Counted from the stretch's first letter, positions 17,875-29,506 are shown. The stretch is DNA of 64,000 nucleotides from Variovorax paradoxus (GCF_009498455.1 NZ_CP045644.1:6389001-6453000), one strand, 5' to 3'. The notes: generated by a model from the sequence alone, not told the origin. Numbers and translations are program-made.

Positions 17875-19902
17875 ATGACCATCCCCGCTTCATTCATCCA
17901 GGAACTCATCGCGCGCGCCGATGTGGTCGAAATTGTCGGCCGCTACGTCCAGCTCAAGAAGGCCGGCGCCAATTTCATGGGGCTGTGCCCCTTCCACGGC
18001 GAGAAGTCGCCCTCGTTCTCGGTCAGCCCGACCAAGCAGTTCTATCACTGCTTCGGTTGCGGCGTGCACGGCAACGCCATCGGCTTCCTCATGGAACACG
18101 CGGGCATGGGCTTCGTCGAAGCCGTGCACGACCTGGCCGGCCAGTACGGCCTGGTCGTGCCCGAGGACGACGTCTCGCCCGCCGAGCGCGCCCGCGCCGC
18201 CACCCAGCGCCAGAAACAGGCCACGCTGACCGACGTGCTCGAAAAAGCCGGTGACGCCTATCGCAAGGCGTTGCGCCAGGCGCCCGGCGCCATCGACTAC
18301 CTCAAGGGCCGCGGCGTCTCGGGCGAGGTCGCCAAGCAGTTCGGCATCGGCTATGCGCCGGCCGGCTGGCGCGCGCTGGCCAGCGTGTTCCCCGATTACG
18401 ACGACCCGCTGCTCGCCGAGAGCGGGCTGGTGATCGTGAACAACGAGGAAGGCAAGCTCAGCGACGAGGAAGCCAAGCGCTACGACCGCTTCCGTGACCG
18501 CGTGATGTTCCCGATCCGCAACGTCAAGGGCGAGTGCATCGGCTTCGGCGGGCGCGTGCTCGGCGACGAAAAGCCCAAGTACCTGAACTCGCCCGAGACG
18601 CCCGTCTTCAGCAAGGGCCGCGAACTCTACGGCCTGTACGAGGCGCGCGCCGCCTTCCGCGACCGCGGCTACGCGCTCGTCACCGAGGGCTACATGGACG
18701 TGGTCGCGCTGGCCCAGCTCGGTTTTCCGAACGCGGTGGCCACGCTCGGCACGGCCTGCACCACCGAGCATGTGCAGAAGCTCTTCCGCTTCACCGAGTC
18801 GGTGGTGTTCAGCTTCGACGGCGACGCCGCTGGACGCCGCGCCGCACGCAAGGCGCTCGACGGCGCCCTGCCCTACGCGACCGACACGCGCAGCATCAAG
18901 TTCCTGTTCCTGCCGGCCGAGCACGACCCCGACAGCTACATCCGCGCCCATGGCGCCGAGGCCTTCGCCGGCTTCGTGGCCGAGGCCACGCCGCTGTCGC
19001 GCTTCATGCTCGAGGCCGCCCGCGAAGGCTGCGACCTGAGCTCCGCCGAAGGCCGCGCCCACATGACGAGCAACGTGCGCCCGCTTTGGAGCGCCATGCC
19101 CGACGGCGCGCTCAAGCGGCAGTTGCTCAGCGAGATCGCCACGCTGGTGCAACTCGACGCCGCGGCGCTGTCCGACCTGTGGGCCACCGCCGCGCCCGGC
19201 CCCCGCAAGGGTGCCGGTGCGCCGTCGCAGGCCCCGCAGCGCCACAGCGAACCCGACAGCTACGGAAACGACCCCGGCGACTACTACCCGGACATGCCGC
19301 CGACGCAGGACTACGAGCCGCCGCGCTACCAAAACGAGAGCAAGCCCAAGTTCCAGCCGCGCAAGTTCACCAAGGGCAAGCGCTGGGGCGGCAAGTTCGA
19401 GGAACCCATCGAGCCGCTGCGCGGACGCGGCAAGCCGCCGAGCCGGCCGGACGTGGCCGTGCGGCTGGTGCTGTCGAACATGGCGCAATGGGAGGCGCTG
19501 TCGCACGAGCTGCACGTGATGCTGTGCGACCTGCCCGGCGAGCACGGCGCCCTCTTCACCTGGCTGGACAGCCAGCTGCACGAGCACGGCGTGCAGCCCT
19601 GGGCGGCGTTGCGCGAAGGCCTGCGCGGGCTCGATTTCGCACCGCTGGCCGAACGCCTCATGAGCGTGTCGGAGGCCGGGCCGGTGCCCGAGGGCGAGGA
19701 AGAACAGCACTTGGCCGACGCCGCCAAGGAGCTGGCGAGCGTGCTCGACTTCATGCTCGACGACCGCCTGAAGGCCCAGCAGAGCGAGGCCATCGCTTCG
19801 GTCGGGAAAGACCCGAAAGCCCTGGAACGCTACAAGGCGCTGGAAGCCCGCCGGCTCGAATTGCGAGACCGCATTCGCGCGTCGGGGACAGATACTGCTT
19901 GA
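17875..19902 (+). CDS. dnaG: DNA primase
   Basis: 675 residues. The N-terminal zinc domain is intact: C38, H41, C59 and C62 in CPFHGEKS and HCFGCGVHGN. The TOPRIM core shows VTEGYMDVVAL and FSFDGDAAGRRA. The C-terminal helicase-binding domain is separated from the core by a low-complexity Pro/Asp/Lys-rich linker (about residues 445-520). It makes RNA primers at the replication fork. rpoD follows after 295 bp, preserving the dnaG-rpoD part of the macromolecular synthesis operon; rpsU is not adjacent. The start at 17875 (MTIPASFIQE) is the conserved one. Confidence 0.97.
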   Translation: MTIPASFIQELIARADVVEIVGRYVQLKKAGANFMGLCPFHGEKSPSFSVSPTKQFYHCFGCGVHGNAIGFLMEHAGMGFVEAVHDLAGQYGLVVPEDDVSPAERARAATQRQKQATLTDVLEKAGDAYRKALRQAPGAIDYLKGRGVSGEVAKQFGIGYAPAGWRALASVFPDYDDPLLAESGLVIVNNEEGKLSDEEAKRYDRFRDRVMFPIRNVKGECIGFGGRVLGDEKPKYLNSPETPVFSKGRELYGLYEARAAFRDRGYALVTEGYMDVVALAQLGFPNAVATLGTACTTEHVQKLFRFTESVVFSFDGDAAGRRAARKALDGALPYATDTRSIKFLFLPAEHDPDSYIRAHGAEAFAGFVAEATPLSRFMLEAAREGCDLSSAEGRAHMTSNVRPLWSAMPDGALKRQLLSEIATLVQLDAAALSDLWATAAPGPRKGAGAPSQAPQRHSEPDSYGNDPGDYYPDMPPTQDYEPPRYQNESKPKFQPRKFTKGKRWGGKFEEPIEPLRGRGKPPSRPDVAVRLVLSNMAQWEALSHELHVMLCDLPGEHGALFTWLDSQLHEHGVQPWAALREGLRGLDFAPLAERLMSVSEAGPVPEGEEEQHLADAAKELASVLDFMLDDRLKAQQSEAIASVGKDPKALERYKALEARRLELRDRIRASGTDTA

Positions 19903-20197
19903 AATTTGCGCAACAGGCTATAATGTAGGGCTTCGCAACTGGCGAAATTAGGCAAGAGCGACAGCAGCACCTCCGGGCCGACCCCTAGCGCAACGCACTC
20001 CAACGGTAAATTCCGGCGGAAAGGGTCAATAACCGCAAGGACTGCATACCAAATGTTCGCCCGACATCTTGCCTGATGAGGACTTAGTCCTCATTTCCCA
20101 ATTGTTCTGTCCGTGCCTGTGCACGGGCCTGGTGGTGCTGTCCGCGTGATGGCGCGCCTGTGATCCCGCTTGTCTTTTCTTGTCGTAACGAGGTCGT
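19899..20197 (+). promoter_or_regulatory. rpoD promoter element and long structured leader
   Basis: A consensus -10 TATAAT (19919-19924) lies just after dnaG; the only good -35-like hexamer (TTGAAA, 19899-19904, over the dnaG stop) is 14 bp away, so the -35 is uncertain. The following leader of about 265 nt can pair AGGCAAGA (19950-19957) with TCTTGCCT (20067-20074), enclosing over 100 nt. Two hairpins follow: ATGAGGAC/GTCCTCAT (20076-20094) and CCGTGC/GCACGG (20111-20126). No open reading frame was judged credible here. Confidence 0.6.
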
Positions 20198-22561
<2,364 letters not shown>

Positions 22562-22583
22562 TCCAGGTTCGCTGAAGCCCAAG

Positions 22584-22628
22584 CGCCCGCCTTGCCCCTC
22601 ACCCGGGCGGCGGGCGTTCTCGTTTTTT
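22584..22628 (+). terminator. Probable terminator of rpoD
   Basis: CGCCCGCC (22584-22591) pairs with GGCGGGCG (22609-22616) across a 17-base loop. T6 follows at 22623-22628 after a short spacer, so it is less ideal than the other terminators here. Confidence 0.7.
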
Positions 22629-22668
22629 CCACCGCCATACACAACAAGTACAACGGAGCCGTCTTTCC

Positions 22669-23907
22669 ATGAATCCCGACGCAGACAAACTCTGGCAGGC
22701 CCCGCGCTGGGCGCTTGCCGTGCTGCTCGCCGTGCTGGGCATGCTCGGGCCCTTCTCCATCGACACCTACATCCCGGCGTTCTCGGGCATTGCGAAATCG
22801 ATCGGCGCGACGCCGGCCGAGATGCAGCAGACGCTGTCGGCCTACCTGTTCGGCTTCGCGTTCATGAACCTGTTCCACGGTGCGCTGTCGGACAGCTTCG
22901 GGCGCCGGCCCGTGGTGCTGTGGGGGCTGGCGGTGTTCACGCTCGCCTCGCTGGGCTGCGCGCTGTCGCAGAACATCACGCAGCTCGTGTTGTTCCGCGG
23001 GCTGCAGGGCCTGTCGACCGGCGCCGGCATCGTGGTGTCCCGCGCCGTCATCCGCGACATGTTCCCGCCGGCCGAGGCGCAGCGCGTGATGAGCCAGGTG
23101 ACGATCTACTTCGGCGTGGCGCCGGCCATTGCGCCCATCGTGGGCGGCTTCCTGTTCGTGCATGCGGGCTGGCACTCGATCTTCTGGTTCCTCGTGGCCG
23201 TGGGCGTCGTACTGTTCGTCGCCAACTACAAGTTGCTGCCCGAGACGCTGCACAAGAACCACCGCCAGCCGTTCCAGGTGCGCCACCTGATGCGCGGCTA
23301 CCGCGACCTGTGCTCCGACCCGCGCTTTCTGCTGCTGGCCTTTGCGAGCGGCGTTCCCTTCAACGGCATGTTCCTCTACGTGCTGGCCGCGCCCGCGTTC
23401 CTGGGTGACCATCTGGCGCTGCAGCCGCAGCAGTTCTTCTGGTTCTTCCTGCTGACCATCGGCGGCATCATGCTCGGCGCGCGCGCCAGCGGCCGCATGG
23501 CGGGCAAGGTCGCGCCCAAGCGGCAGATCCGCGACGGCTTCCTGATCATGATGGTCACCTCGGTGGTCAACGTGGTGGCCAACATCTTCTTTGTGCCGCA
23601 CGTGGCGTGGGCCGTGTGGCCGCTCGCGGTGTTCGCCTTCGGCTGGGCGCTGATGGTGCCGGTGGTCACGCTGCTGGTGCTCGACCTGCACCCCGAGCGC
23701 CGCGGCATGGCCTCGTCATTGCAGGCCGTGATCGGCTCCACCGCCAACGGCGTCGTGGCCGGTGCCATCGCGCCGCTGGTGATGCACTCCACGCTCGCGC
23801 TGGCGCTGACCTCGGCGCTGATGCTCGTCATCGGACTGGTCGCCTGGGTCTGGCTGCACGACCGCTGGCCCGAGATCGGGCGCCGGGTGGCGCACGAAGA
23901 AGCTTGA
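22669..23907 (+). CDS. Bcr/CflA-family MFS multidrug exporter
   Basis: 412 residues, about 12 helices. The N-terminus [14 protein letters not shown] is the Bcr/CflA signature, followed by the MFS loop [16 protein letters not shown] and the antiporter motif region [15 protein letters not shown]. The family exports bicyclomycin, chloramphenicol, sulfonamides or other small molecules by proton antiport. The HPP-CBS gene follows 13 bp downstream and is probably co-transcribed. Substrate unknown. Confidence 0.93.
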   Translation: MNPDADKLWQAPRWALAVLLAVLGMLGPFSIDTYIPAFSGIAKSIGATPAEMQQTLSAYLFGFAFMNLFHGALSDSFGRRPVVLWGLAVFTLASLGCALSQNITQLVLFRGLQGLSTGAGIVVSRAVIRDMFPPAEAQRVMSQVTIYFGVAPAIAPIVGGFLFVHAGWHSIFWFLVAVGVVLFVANYKLLPETLHKNHRQPFQVRHLMRGYRDLCSDPRFLLLAFASGVPFNGMFLYVLAAPAFLGDHLALQPQQFFWFFLLTIGGIMLGARASGRMAGKVAPKRQIRDGFLIMMVTSVVNVVANIFFVPHVAWAVWPLAVFAFGWALMVPVVTLLVLDLHPERRGMASSLQAVIGSTANGVVAGAIAPLVMHSTLALALTSALMLVIGLVAWVWLHDRWPEIGRRVAHEEA

Positions 23908-23920
23908 GGGGAGCGTGGGG

Positions 23921-25048
23921 ATGCGATTCGCCGCACTGTGGACCTATCTTCGCGCCTGGCTCCCGGGCCCTTCCAACGTCAACGCGCGCGAGCGCCTGCG
24001 CGCCGTGGGCGGCGCAGGCATCGGGCTGCTGATCACCGGCCTGCTGTGCCGCTGGCTGGCCGTTCCGCTGGAGCACGCCGTGTGGCTGGTCGCGCCGATG
24101 GGCGCCACCGCCGTGCTCGTGTTTGCCGTGCCCGCCAGTCCGCTGGCGCAGCCCTGGTCGGTGATCGGCGGCAACACGCTGTCGACGCTGGTGGGGATCG
24201 CCTGCGCCAGCTGGATTCCCGACACCGCGGTGGCCGCTGCCGCGGCCGTGGCGCTGGCCATCGGCCTGATGTTCTTCACGCGCTGCCTGCACCCGCCCGG
24301 GGGCGCGGCGGCATTGCTGGCGGTGCTCACGCACACCACCGATTTCTCCGCGGCGCTGTTCCCGGTGCTCGTGAACTCGGTGCTGCTGGTGCTGGCCGGC
24401 GTGGCCTACAACACGCTCACGGGGCGGCGCTATCCGCATGTGCAGGTGGCACGCCCGCCCTCGCCCGATGCGCGCTTCAGCCAGAGCGACATCGACGCCG
24501 TGCTGGCGCGCTACAACCAGGTGCTCGACATCAGCCGCGACGACCTCGAGTCGCTCATCCAGCAGACCGAGCTCGAGTCGTACAAGCGCCGCCTGGGCAC
24601 GCTGCACTGCGCCGACATCATGTCGGGCACGCCGATCTCGGTGGAGTTCGGCACGCCGCTGCAAGAGGCCTGGACGCTCATGCACCAGCACCGCATCAAG
24701 GCGCTGCCCGTCACCGACCGCACGCGCCGCGTGGTCGGCATCGTCACGCAGGCCGACTTCTTTCGCCAGCTCGACCTGCAGCACCACGACGGCATTGCCG
24801 GCCGGCTGCGCGATCTGATTCGTGCCACGCGCACGGTGATCTCGAACAAGCCTGAAGTGGTCGGCCAGATCATGACGCGCCAGGTGCGCGTGGCCAGCGC
24901 CGACCGGCCGGTGGTCGAGCTGGTGCCGCTGTTCTCCGAAGGCGGGCACCACCACATTCCGATCATCGATGCAGAGAAGCGGCTGACGGGGATGATCACG
25001 CAGTCGGATTTCGTGCGGGCGCTGTACCGCGCGGTGAGCCCGGCCTGA
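23921..25048 (+). CDS. HPP-family membrane protein with C-terminal CBS pair
   Basis: 375 residues. Four hydrophobic helices (about 25-170) carry the family motif LHPPGGAAALLAV, followed by a soluble half with two CBS domains (about 225-285 and 310-370; ADIMSGTPISVEFGTPL and GQIMTRQVRVASADRP). HPP proteins have been linked to nitrite transport in plastids and cyanobacteria; CBS pairs usually sense adenine nucleotides. The ATG at 23921 is chosen because a GAGGGGAG Shine-Dalgarno sits correctly before it; an in-frame GTG lies two codons upstream. Confidence 0.88.
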   Translation: MRFAALWTYLRAWLPGPSNVNARERLRAVGGAGIGLLITGLLCRWLAVPLEHAVWLVAPMGATAVLVFAVPASPLAQPWSVIGGNTLSTLVGIACASWIPDTAVAAAAAVALAIGLMFFTRCLHPPGGAAALLAVLTHTTDFSAALFPVLVNSVLLVLAGVAYNTLTGRRYPHVQVARPPSPDARFSQSDIDAVLARYNQVLDISRDDLESLIQQTELESYKRRLGTLHCADIMSGTPISVEFGTPLQEAWTLMHQHRIKALPVTDRTRRVVGIVTQADFFRQLDLQHHDGIAGRLRDLIRATRTVISNKPEVVGQIMTRQVRVASADRPVVELVPLFSEGGHHHIPIIDAEKRLTGMITQSDFVRALYRAVSPA

Positions 25049-25063
25049 TAGGCCTCGCGGGTG

Positions 25064-25327
25064 TGTTTCTCCCTTCCGGGGAGGGCCGGGTGGGGCACGA
25101 CGGCTTCCACAACCACGCGTCGCCTCATCGAAGGCCGCTTGCCCCCATCCCAACCTTCCCCGGGAGGAAGGAGCAAGACCTCCGGACCTTCACTCGCCCG
25201 TGTTTCTCCCTCCCACTCTGGGGAGGGGCGGGTGGGGCACGACGGCTTCCACAACCACGCGTCGCCTCATCGAAGGCCGCTTGCCCCCATCCCAACCTTC
25301 CCCCGGGAGGGGAAGGAGCAAGACCTC
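25064..25327. repeat. Tandem pair of an intergenic repeat
   Basis: Two direct copies of a roughly 130-bp unit begin at 25064 and 25201. A 73-bp core (25089-25161 and 25231-25303) is identical in the two. Each copy has G-rich and C-rich ends that can pair, such as GGGTGGGGCA near the start and TGCCCCCATCCC-like sequence later. A diverged third copy lies at 57524-57620. The pair fills the gap between the HPP-CBS gene and the convergent Bug-protein stop and holds no gene. Confidence 0.85.
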
Positions 25328-26312
25328 ACTCCAACACCACGTTCGCCTTCTTCACCAGCGCCGCGTAGCGCGCAGCCTCGCTGCGGAAGTAGCTCGCGGC
25401 CTCTTCGGGCGACGTGGGCTTGATGACGTTGCCCTGCTTGTCCATCGCCTCGCGCACCTCGGCGCTGGTGTAGGCGGCCGCCACCGCATCGTGCGCGCGC
25501 TTGATGTCGGCGGCCTGCATCTTCGGCGGACCGATCACCGCGAACCAGCCTTCGACGGCGTAGTTCGGCAGGCCTTGTTCTGCGATCGTGGGGATGTCCG
25601 GCGCGGCCGGCGAGCGTGCGGGTCCGCACACGCCGATGGCGCGCAGCGCGCCGCTCCTGATGTGCTGCTGCACGGCCGGCAGCGCGATCACGCCGATCTC
25701 GACCTGTCCCGCCATCATGTCGGTCACCATCGGGCCCGTGCCCTTGTACGGAATGTGCCGCGCCTTCACGCCGGCTTCGTCCATGAACATCTCGCCGGCC
25801 AGATGGATGATGGTGCCGTTGCCCGACGAGGCGTAGTTGTAGCCGTCGGGCTTCGCGCGCAGCAGCGCCACGAGCTCCTTCACGTTCTTCGCGGGCAGCT
25901 TGGGGTTGACCATCAGCACCAGCGGCGTGGCGCCGACCACGCTGATGGGCGTGATGTCGTTGATCGCATCGAACGGCATCTTCTTGAACACGCTCGGGTT
26001 GATCACATGGTTGTTCGACACCATGCCCAGCGTGAGCCCGTCGGGCGGCGCCTTCACGATGGCCGACGTGCCGGTGATGCCACCCGCGCCCGGCAGGTTC
26101 TCGATCACCACCGGCTGGCCGAAGGCCTTGCCCAACGCCACCGAGGCAGCGCGTGCGATGTTGTCCACACCCGAGCCCGCGCTGATCGGCAGGATGAAGC
26201 GGATCGGTTTGTCGGAGCCCTGCGCGAGCGCGGGGCATGCGGCAAGCGCCGCGGCGCTGGCGCCCAGGCCCAGCATCGCGCGGCGGTTCATCGGAAAAAA
26301 GTTCGGGGTCAT
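25326..26312 (-). CDS. Bug-family tripartite tricarboxylate transporter solute-binding protein
   Basis: 328 residues with an N-terminal export signal (MNRRAMLGLGASAAALAACP). Family motifs are PIRFILPISAGSGVDNIAR, the NLPGAGGITGT loop that holds the ligand carboxylate, and HIPYKGTGPMV. It binds a small carboxylate or similar anion in the periplasm for a TctAB-type carrier; no TctA or TctB is encoded in this window. It is third in a minus-strand set behind the lyase and CoA-transferase genes, implying it captures their substrate. Confidence 0.92.
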   Translation of the reverse strand: MTPNFFPMNRRAMLGLGASAAALAACPALAQGSDKPIRFILPISAGSGVDNIARAASVALGKAFGQPVVIENLPGAGGITGTSAIVKAPPDGLTLGMVSNNHVINPSVFKKMPFDAINDITPISVVGATPLVLMVNPKLPAKNVKELVALLRAKPDGYNYASSGNGTIIHLAGEMFMDEAGVKARHIPYKGTGPMVTDMMAGQVEIGVIALPAVQQHIRSGALRAIGVCGPARSPAAPDIPTIAEQGLPNYAVEGWFAVIGPPKMQAADIKRAHDAVAAAYTSAEVREAMDKQGNVIKPTSPEEAASYFRSEAARYAALVKKANVVLE

Positions 26313-26345
26313 GGTCTTGTCTCTCGTCTTGTTGTGATGAAGCAA

Positions 26346-27545
26346 TCAGGCGATGGCCGCGTCGGCCTGCATCGCCGCGATCTGCGCGCCTTCGTAGCCC
26401 AGTTCGGCCAGCAGCTCGCGCGTGTGTTCGCCCAGCGTCGGCGGATGCAGCCGCACGCCCAGCCGCTCGCCGCCGAGCGTGATCGGGAACAGCGTGGTCT
26501 GCGCCATTTCGCCGGCGCGCTCGCCGTCGGGCAAGCGGATGTCCGCCAGGCCGCCGGTGGCGTTCAGGTGCGGATCGGCATACAGGTCTTCGGGCCGCGT
26601 GATCGGCGCGAACGGCAGGCCACGCGCCTCGAAGATCGCCGACAGCTCGGCGGCCGAACGGTCCACGAGCCGGGCGCGCAGGTCAGCCAGCAGCGTCGGA
26701 CGCAGGCGCACGCGATCGTTGTTGGTCTGCAAGGTGGCGTCGGCCTTCAGGTCATCGAAGCCCAGCGCATCGCAGAAGGTCTTCCATTGCGCATCGCTCA
26801 CAGCCGCCAGGAAGATCTGCTCGCCGTCCTTCACGGTGAACACGTCGTACAGCGCCCAGGCCGAGATGCGCTCGGGCATCGGCGCGGCCGCCTGCCCCGT
26901 GATCGCGTACTGCAGCATGTGCTGGCCGACGAGGAACACGTTGTTCTCGAACAGCGCCGACTGCACCTCCTGGCCCTGGCCGGTTTCGGCGCGCTGCATC
27001 AGCGCAGCGATGGCGCCGATGGCGCCGAACATGCCGCCCATGATGTCGTTCACGCTCGTGCCCGCACGCAGCGGATCGCCGGGGCGCCCTGTCATGTAGG
27101 CGAGCCCGCCCATCATCTGCACCACCTCGTCGAGCGCGGTGCGGTGCTCATACGGGCCGGGCAGAAAGCCCGTGTGGTTCACGTACACGAGTCGCGGATT
27201 GAGCTTGCCGAGCGCGGCGTAACCCAGGCCGTACTTGTCCATCGTGCCGGGCCGGAAGTTCTGCGCCACCACATCGGCCGTGGCGCACAGCCGCAGCGCG
27301 GCTTCGAGCCCCTGCGGATTTCGCAGGTCGAGCGCGATGCTCTTCTTGTTGCGGTTGAACATCGGGAAAAAGCCCGCGCCCGCGCCCAGCAGGTGGCGCG
27401 TGCGGTCGCCCTCGATCGGCTCGACCTTGATGACTTCCGCGCCCAGGTCCGCGAGCACCATGCCGCAGGTCGGCCCCATGACCATGTGCGTGAACTCGAC
27501 CACGCGGATGCCCGCGAGCGGCAGGCGCTTTGCTTCGGTGCTCAT
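26346..27545 (-). CDS. CaiB/BaiF (class III) CoA-transferase
   Basis: 399 residues. Begins MSTEAKRLPLAGIRVVEFTH and contains the family motifs LADLGAEVIKVEP and LDLRNPQG. Asp of the ALDEVVQMMGGLAYMTG region is the likely CoA-ester-forming residue. It moves CoA between a donor acyl-CoA and an acceptor acid. Its ATG overlaps the stop of the lyase gene (ATGA). Together they suggest activation of an acid to its CoA ester followed by carbon-carbon cleavage, as in citramalate/itaconate-type routes; the acceptor is not known. Confidence 0.93.
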   Translation of the reverse strand: MSTEAKRLPLAGIRVVEFTHMVMGPTCGMVLADLGAEVIKVEPIEGDRTRHLLGAGAGFFPMFNRNKKSIALDLRNPQGLEAALRLCATADVVAQNFRPGTMDKYGLGYAALGKLNPRLVYVNHTGFLPGPYEHRTALDEVVQMMGGLAYMTGRPGDPLRAGTSVNDIMGGMFGAIGAIAALMQRAETGQGQEVQSALFENNVFLVGQHMLQYAITGQAAAPMPERISAWALYDVFTVKDGEQIFLAAVSDAQWKTFCDALGFDDLKADATLQTNNDRVRLRPTLLADLRARLVDRSAAELSAIFEARGLPFAPITRPEDLYADPHLNATGGLADIRLPDGERAGEMAQTTLFPITLGGERLGVRLHPPTLGEHTRELLAELGYEGAQIAAMQADAAIA

Positions 27546-28522
27546 GCCGCGACGCCTTCCGCCAGCGCGAAGGTCTTCGGAAAGCCCGCGCGCCAGACCG
27601 TGCCCTGCAGCGTCTCGCCATCGAGCCAACCGGCCACACGCTTCCTCAGATCGAGCAACTTCGGCAGATCGACACCCGTCTGTACGCCCATGCTCTCGAG
27701 CATGAAGACGAGGTCTTCGGTGTCGACATTGCCGCTCGCGCCGGGCGCATGCGGACAGCCGCCGATGCCGGCCAGGCACGCATCGAAGCGCGTGATGCCG
27801 ACCTCCAATGCCGCATACGCATTCGCGAGCCCCAGCCCGCGCGTGTCGTGGAAATGGCCGCACCACAGGCGGTCGCCCGCGATGCGCAACGCGCGCTCGA
27901 ACAGGCTGCGCACCATGGCCGGATCGGCGTAGCCCACCGTGTCGGCGAGGCTCACGCGGTCGGCGCCGGCATCGAGCAGCGCCTGCATCAATCGCAGCAC
28001 TTCGTCGGGGTCGACATGGCCCTGGATCGTGCAACCGAACGCCGTGCCCACGCCGCCGTCGATCAGCGTCTTCGAACCCGCCGCATCGCGCGCCGCGCGC
28101 ATGCGCCCGACCTCGGCCACCACTTCGTCGGGCGTCTTGCGCAGGTTGGCCAGGCTGTGCGCGTGGCTGGCCGACAGCGGCACCACCATCAGGTCGGCCT
28201 CGCCGGCGATGGCGCGTTCGGCGCCCTTGAGGTTGGGCACGAGCACCGAGGCGAACAGGCCCGGCAGCGTCTTCGCATACGCCAGCAACTCGGCCGTGTC
28301 GGCCAGCTGCGGCAGCAGGTGCGCCGGCACGAAGGAGCCGACCTCGATCTCGCGCTGGCCGGCCGCGTGCGCGTCGCGAATCCATTCGAGCTTGTGCGCC
28401 GTGGGCAGCACGCGGGCGATGCTTTGCAGCCCGTCGCGCAGGCCCACTTCGCGGACGACCGCGCGCGGCGGCAGGAAGGCGTGAATCAAGTTTTGTCTCC
28501 GTCGTGGGGGAATGGCGCCCAT
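27542..28522 (-). CDS. Hydroxymethylglutaryl-CoA lyase family protein
   Basis: 326 residues. TIM-barrel metal-binding motif REVGLRDGLQ is at the N-terminus and the active-site loop GIGGCPHAPGASGNV (catalytic Cys) near 250. These enzymes cleave 3-hydroxy-3-methylglutaryl-CoA or related acyl-CoAs to acetyl-CoA and a keto acid. It is first in an operon with the CaiB transferase and a Bug protein and is divergent from a LysR gene; a GGAA Shine-Dalgarno lies within an inverted repeat just upstream. A true HMG-CoA role is less likely than a citramalyl-CoA-like substrate given the CaiB partner (inference). Confidence 0.9.
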   Translation of the reverse strand: MGAIPPRRRQNLIHAFLPPRAVVREVGLRDGLQSIARVLPTAHKLEWIRDAHAAGQREIEVGSFVPAHLLPQLADTAELLAYAKTLPGLFASVLVPNLKGAERAIAGEADLMVVPLSASHAHSLANLRKTPDEVVAEVGRMRAARDAAGSKTLIDGGVGTAFGCTIQGHVDPDEVLRLMQALLDAGADRVSLADTVGYADPAMVRSLFERALRIAGDRLWCGHFHDTRGLGLANAYAALEVGITRFDACLAGIGGCPHAPGASGNVDTEDLVFMLESMGVQTGVDLPKLLDLRKRVAGWLDGETLQGTVWRAGFPKTFALAEGVAA

Positions 28523-28526
28523 CGTA

Positions 28527-28588
28527 GAAGTTCCGATTCAGTCCTGAAGGTATATTTTGGAAGCCATTCGCTTCCTGATCGGAACTTC
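28527..28588. promoter_or_regulatory. Divergent control region with 11-bp inverted repeat
   Basis: GAAGTTCCGAT (28527-28537) and ATCGGAACTTC (28578-28588) are perfect inverted copies at the two ends of the 66-bp gap between the lyase and lysR start codons. The GGAA in each arm also lies where each gene needs its Shine-Dalgarno. The AT-rich middle (TATATT, 28551-28556) is the likely -10 area. It probably binds the adjacent LysR regulator. Confidence 0.65.
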
Positions 28589-29506
28589 ATGAGAGACCTC
28601 GACCTGACCACCCTGCGCCTGTTCGTCGCCGTCTGCGAAAGCCGCAGCATCGCGCGTGCGGGCGAGCAAGCGAACATCGTCGGCTCGGCGATCAGCAAGC
28701 GCCTCGCGCAGCTCGAAGACACGGTCGGCACGCCGCTGCTGCTGCGCAAGCGCCGCGGCGTGGTGCCGACGCCGGCCGGCGAAACGCTGCTCGAACACGC
28801 ACGCGCCATGCTCGGCAGCGCCACCCGCATCGAGCGCGACATGGCCGCGTATGCGGGCGGCGCGCGCGGGCATGTGCGCATCCTGGCTTCGGCCTCGGTC
28901 ATGGCCGAGTCGCTGGCCGAGGACGTGGCCGGCTTTCTGCAAGACCCGGCGCACCGCAACATCCGCGTCGACATGGAAGAACGCGTGAGCCCCGAGATCG
29001 TGCGCGGCATCCGCGACGGCGTGGCATCCATCGGCCTGTGCTGGGACGCGGCCGACCTCGACGGGCTGGAGCGGCGCGACTACCGCTCGGACCACCTCGC
29101 AATCGTCGCGCACCCGTCGCACCCTGTGGCGCGCCACGACGCGGTGCGCTTCGAGCAAGTGCTCGATCACGAATTCGTCGGCATGCCCGCGCTGAGCGCC
29201 GTGCAGCTGATGCTCGCGCGCGAAGCGGCCGTGGCCGGCAAGCCGCTCGTGTACCGCGTGCTGGTGTCCAACTTCGACGCGGCGCTGCGCGTGGTACGCG
29301 CGGGGTTGGCCATCAGCGTGGTGCCGGCGGAAGTCGCCCGGCCCTTCACCGAGGCCTTCGGGCTGCGGCTGATGCCGCTCACTGACGACTGGGCGCGCCG
29401 GCGTTTCGCGATCTGTTTTCGCGGCGAGGCCACGCTGTCGCCCTCGGCGCAGCTGCTGGTGGCGCACCTCGAACGGTGCGCCACGGACCGCGCGGAAGCC
29501 CCCTGA
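28589..29506 (+). CDS. LysR-family transcriptional regulator
   Basis: 305 residues. N-terminal winged helix: LTTLRLFVAVCESRSIARAG, then GSAISKRLAQLEDTVGTPLL. This is followed by a two-lobed periplasmic-binding-like effector domain. Divergent from the HMGL-like/CaiB/Bug operon, which it most likely activates in response to the substrate acid. The right arm of the 11-bp inverted repeat abuts its start codon, so autoregulation is likely. Confidence 0.95.
   Translation: MRDLDLTTLRLFVAVCESRSIARAGEQANIVGSAISKRLAQLEDTVGTPLLLRKRRGVVPTPAGETLLEHARAMLGSATRIERDMAAYAGGARGHVRILASASVMAESLAEDVAGFLQDPAHRNIRVDMEERVSPEIVRGIRDGVASIGLCWDAADLDGLERRDYRSDHLAIVAHPSHPVARHDAVRFEQVLDHEFVGMPALSAVQLMLAREAAVAGKPLVYRVLVSNFDAALRVVRAGLAISVVPAEVARPFTEAFGLRLMPLTDDWARRRFAICFRGEATLSPSAQLLVAHLERCATDRAEAP

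Noticed and set aside
19899..19924. Full sigma-70 or heat-shock promoter before rpoD
   Set aside because: The -10 TATAAT is perfect but the only -35-like hexamer is 14 bp away, too short, and no CCCCAT-like heat-shock -10 is present; only the -10 is claimed.
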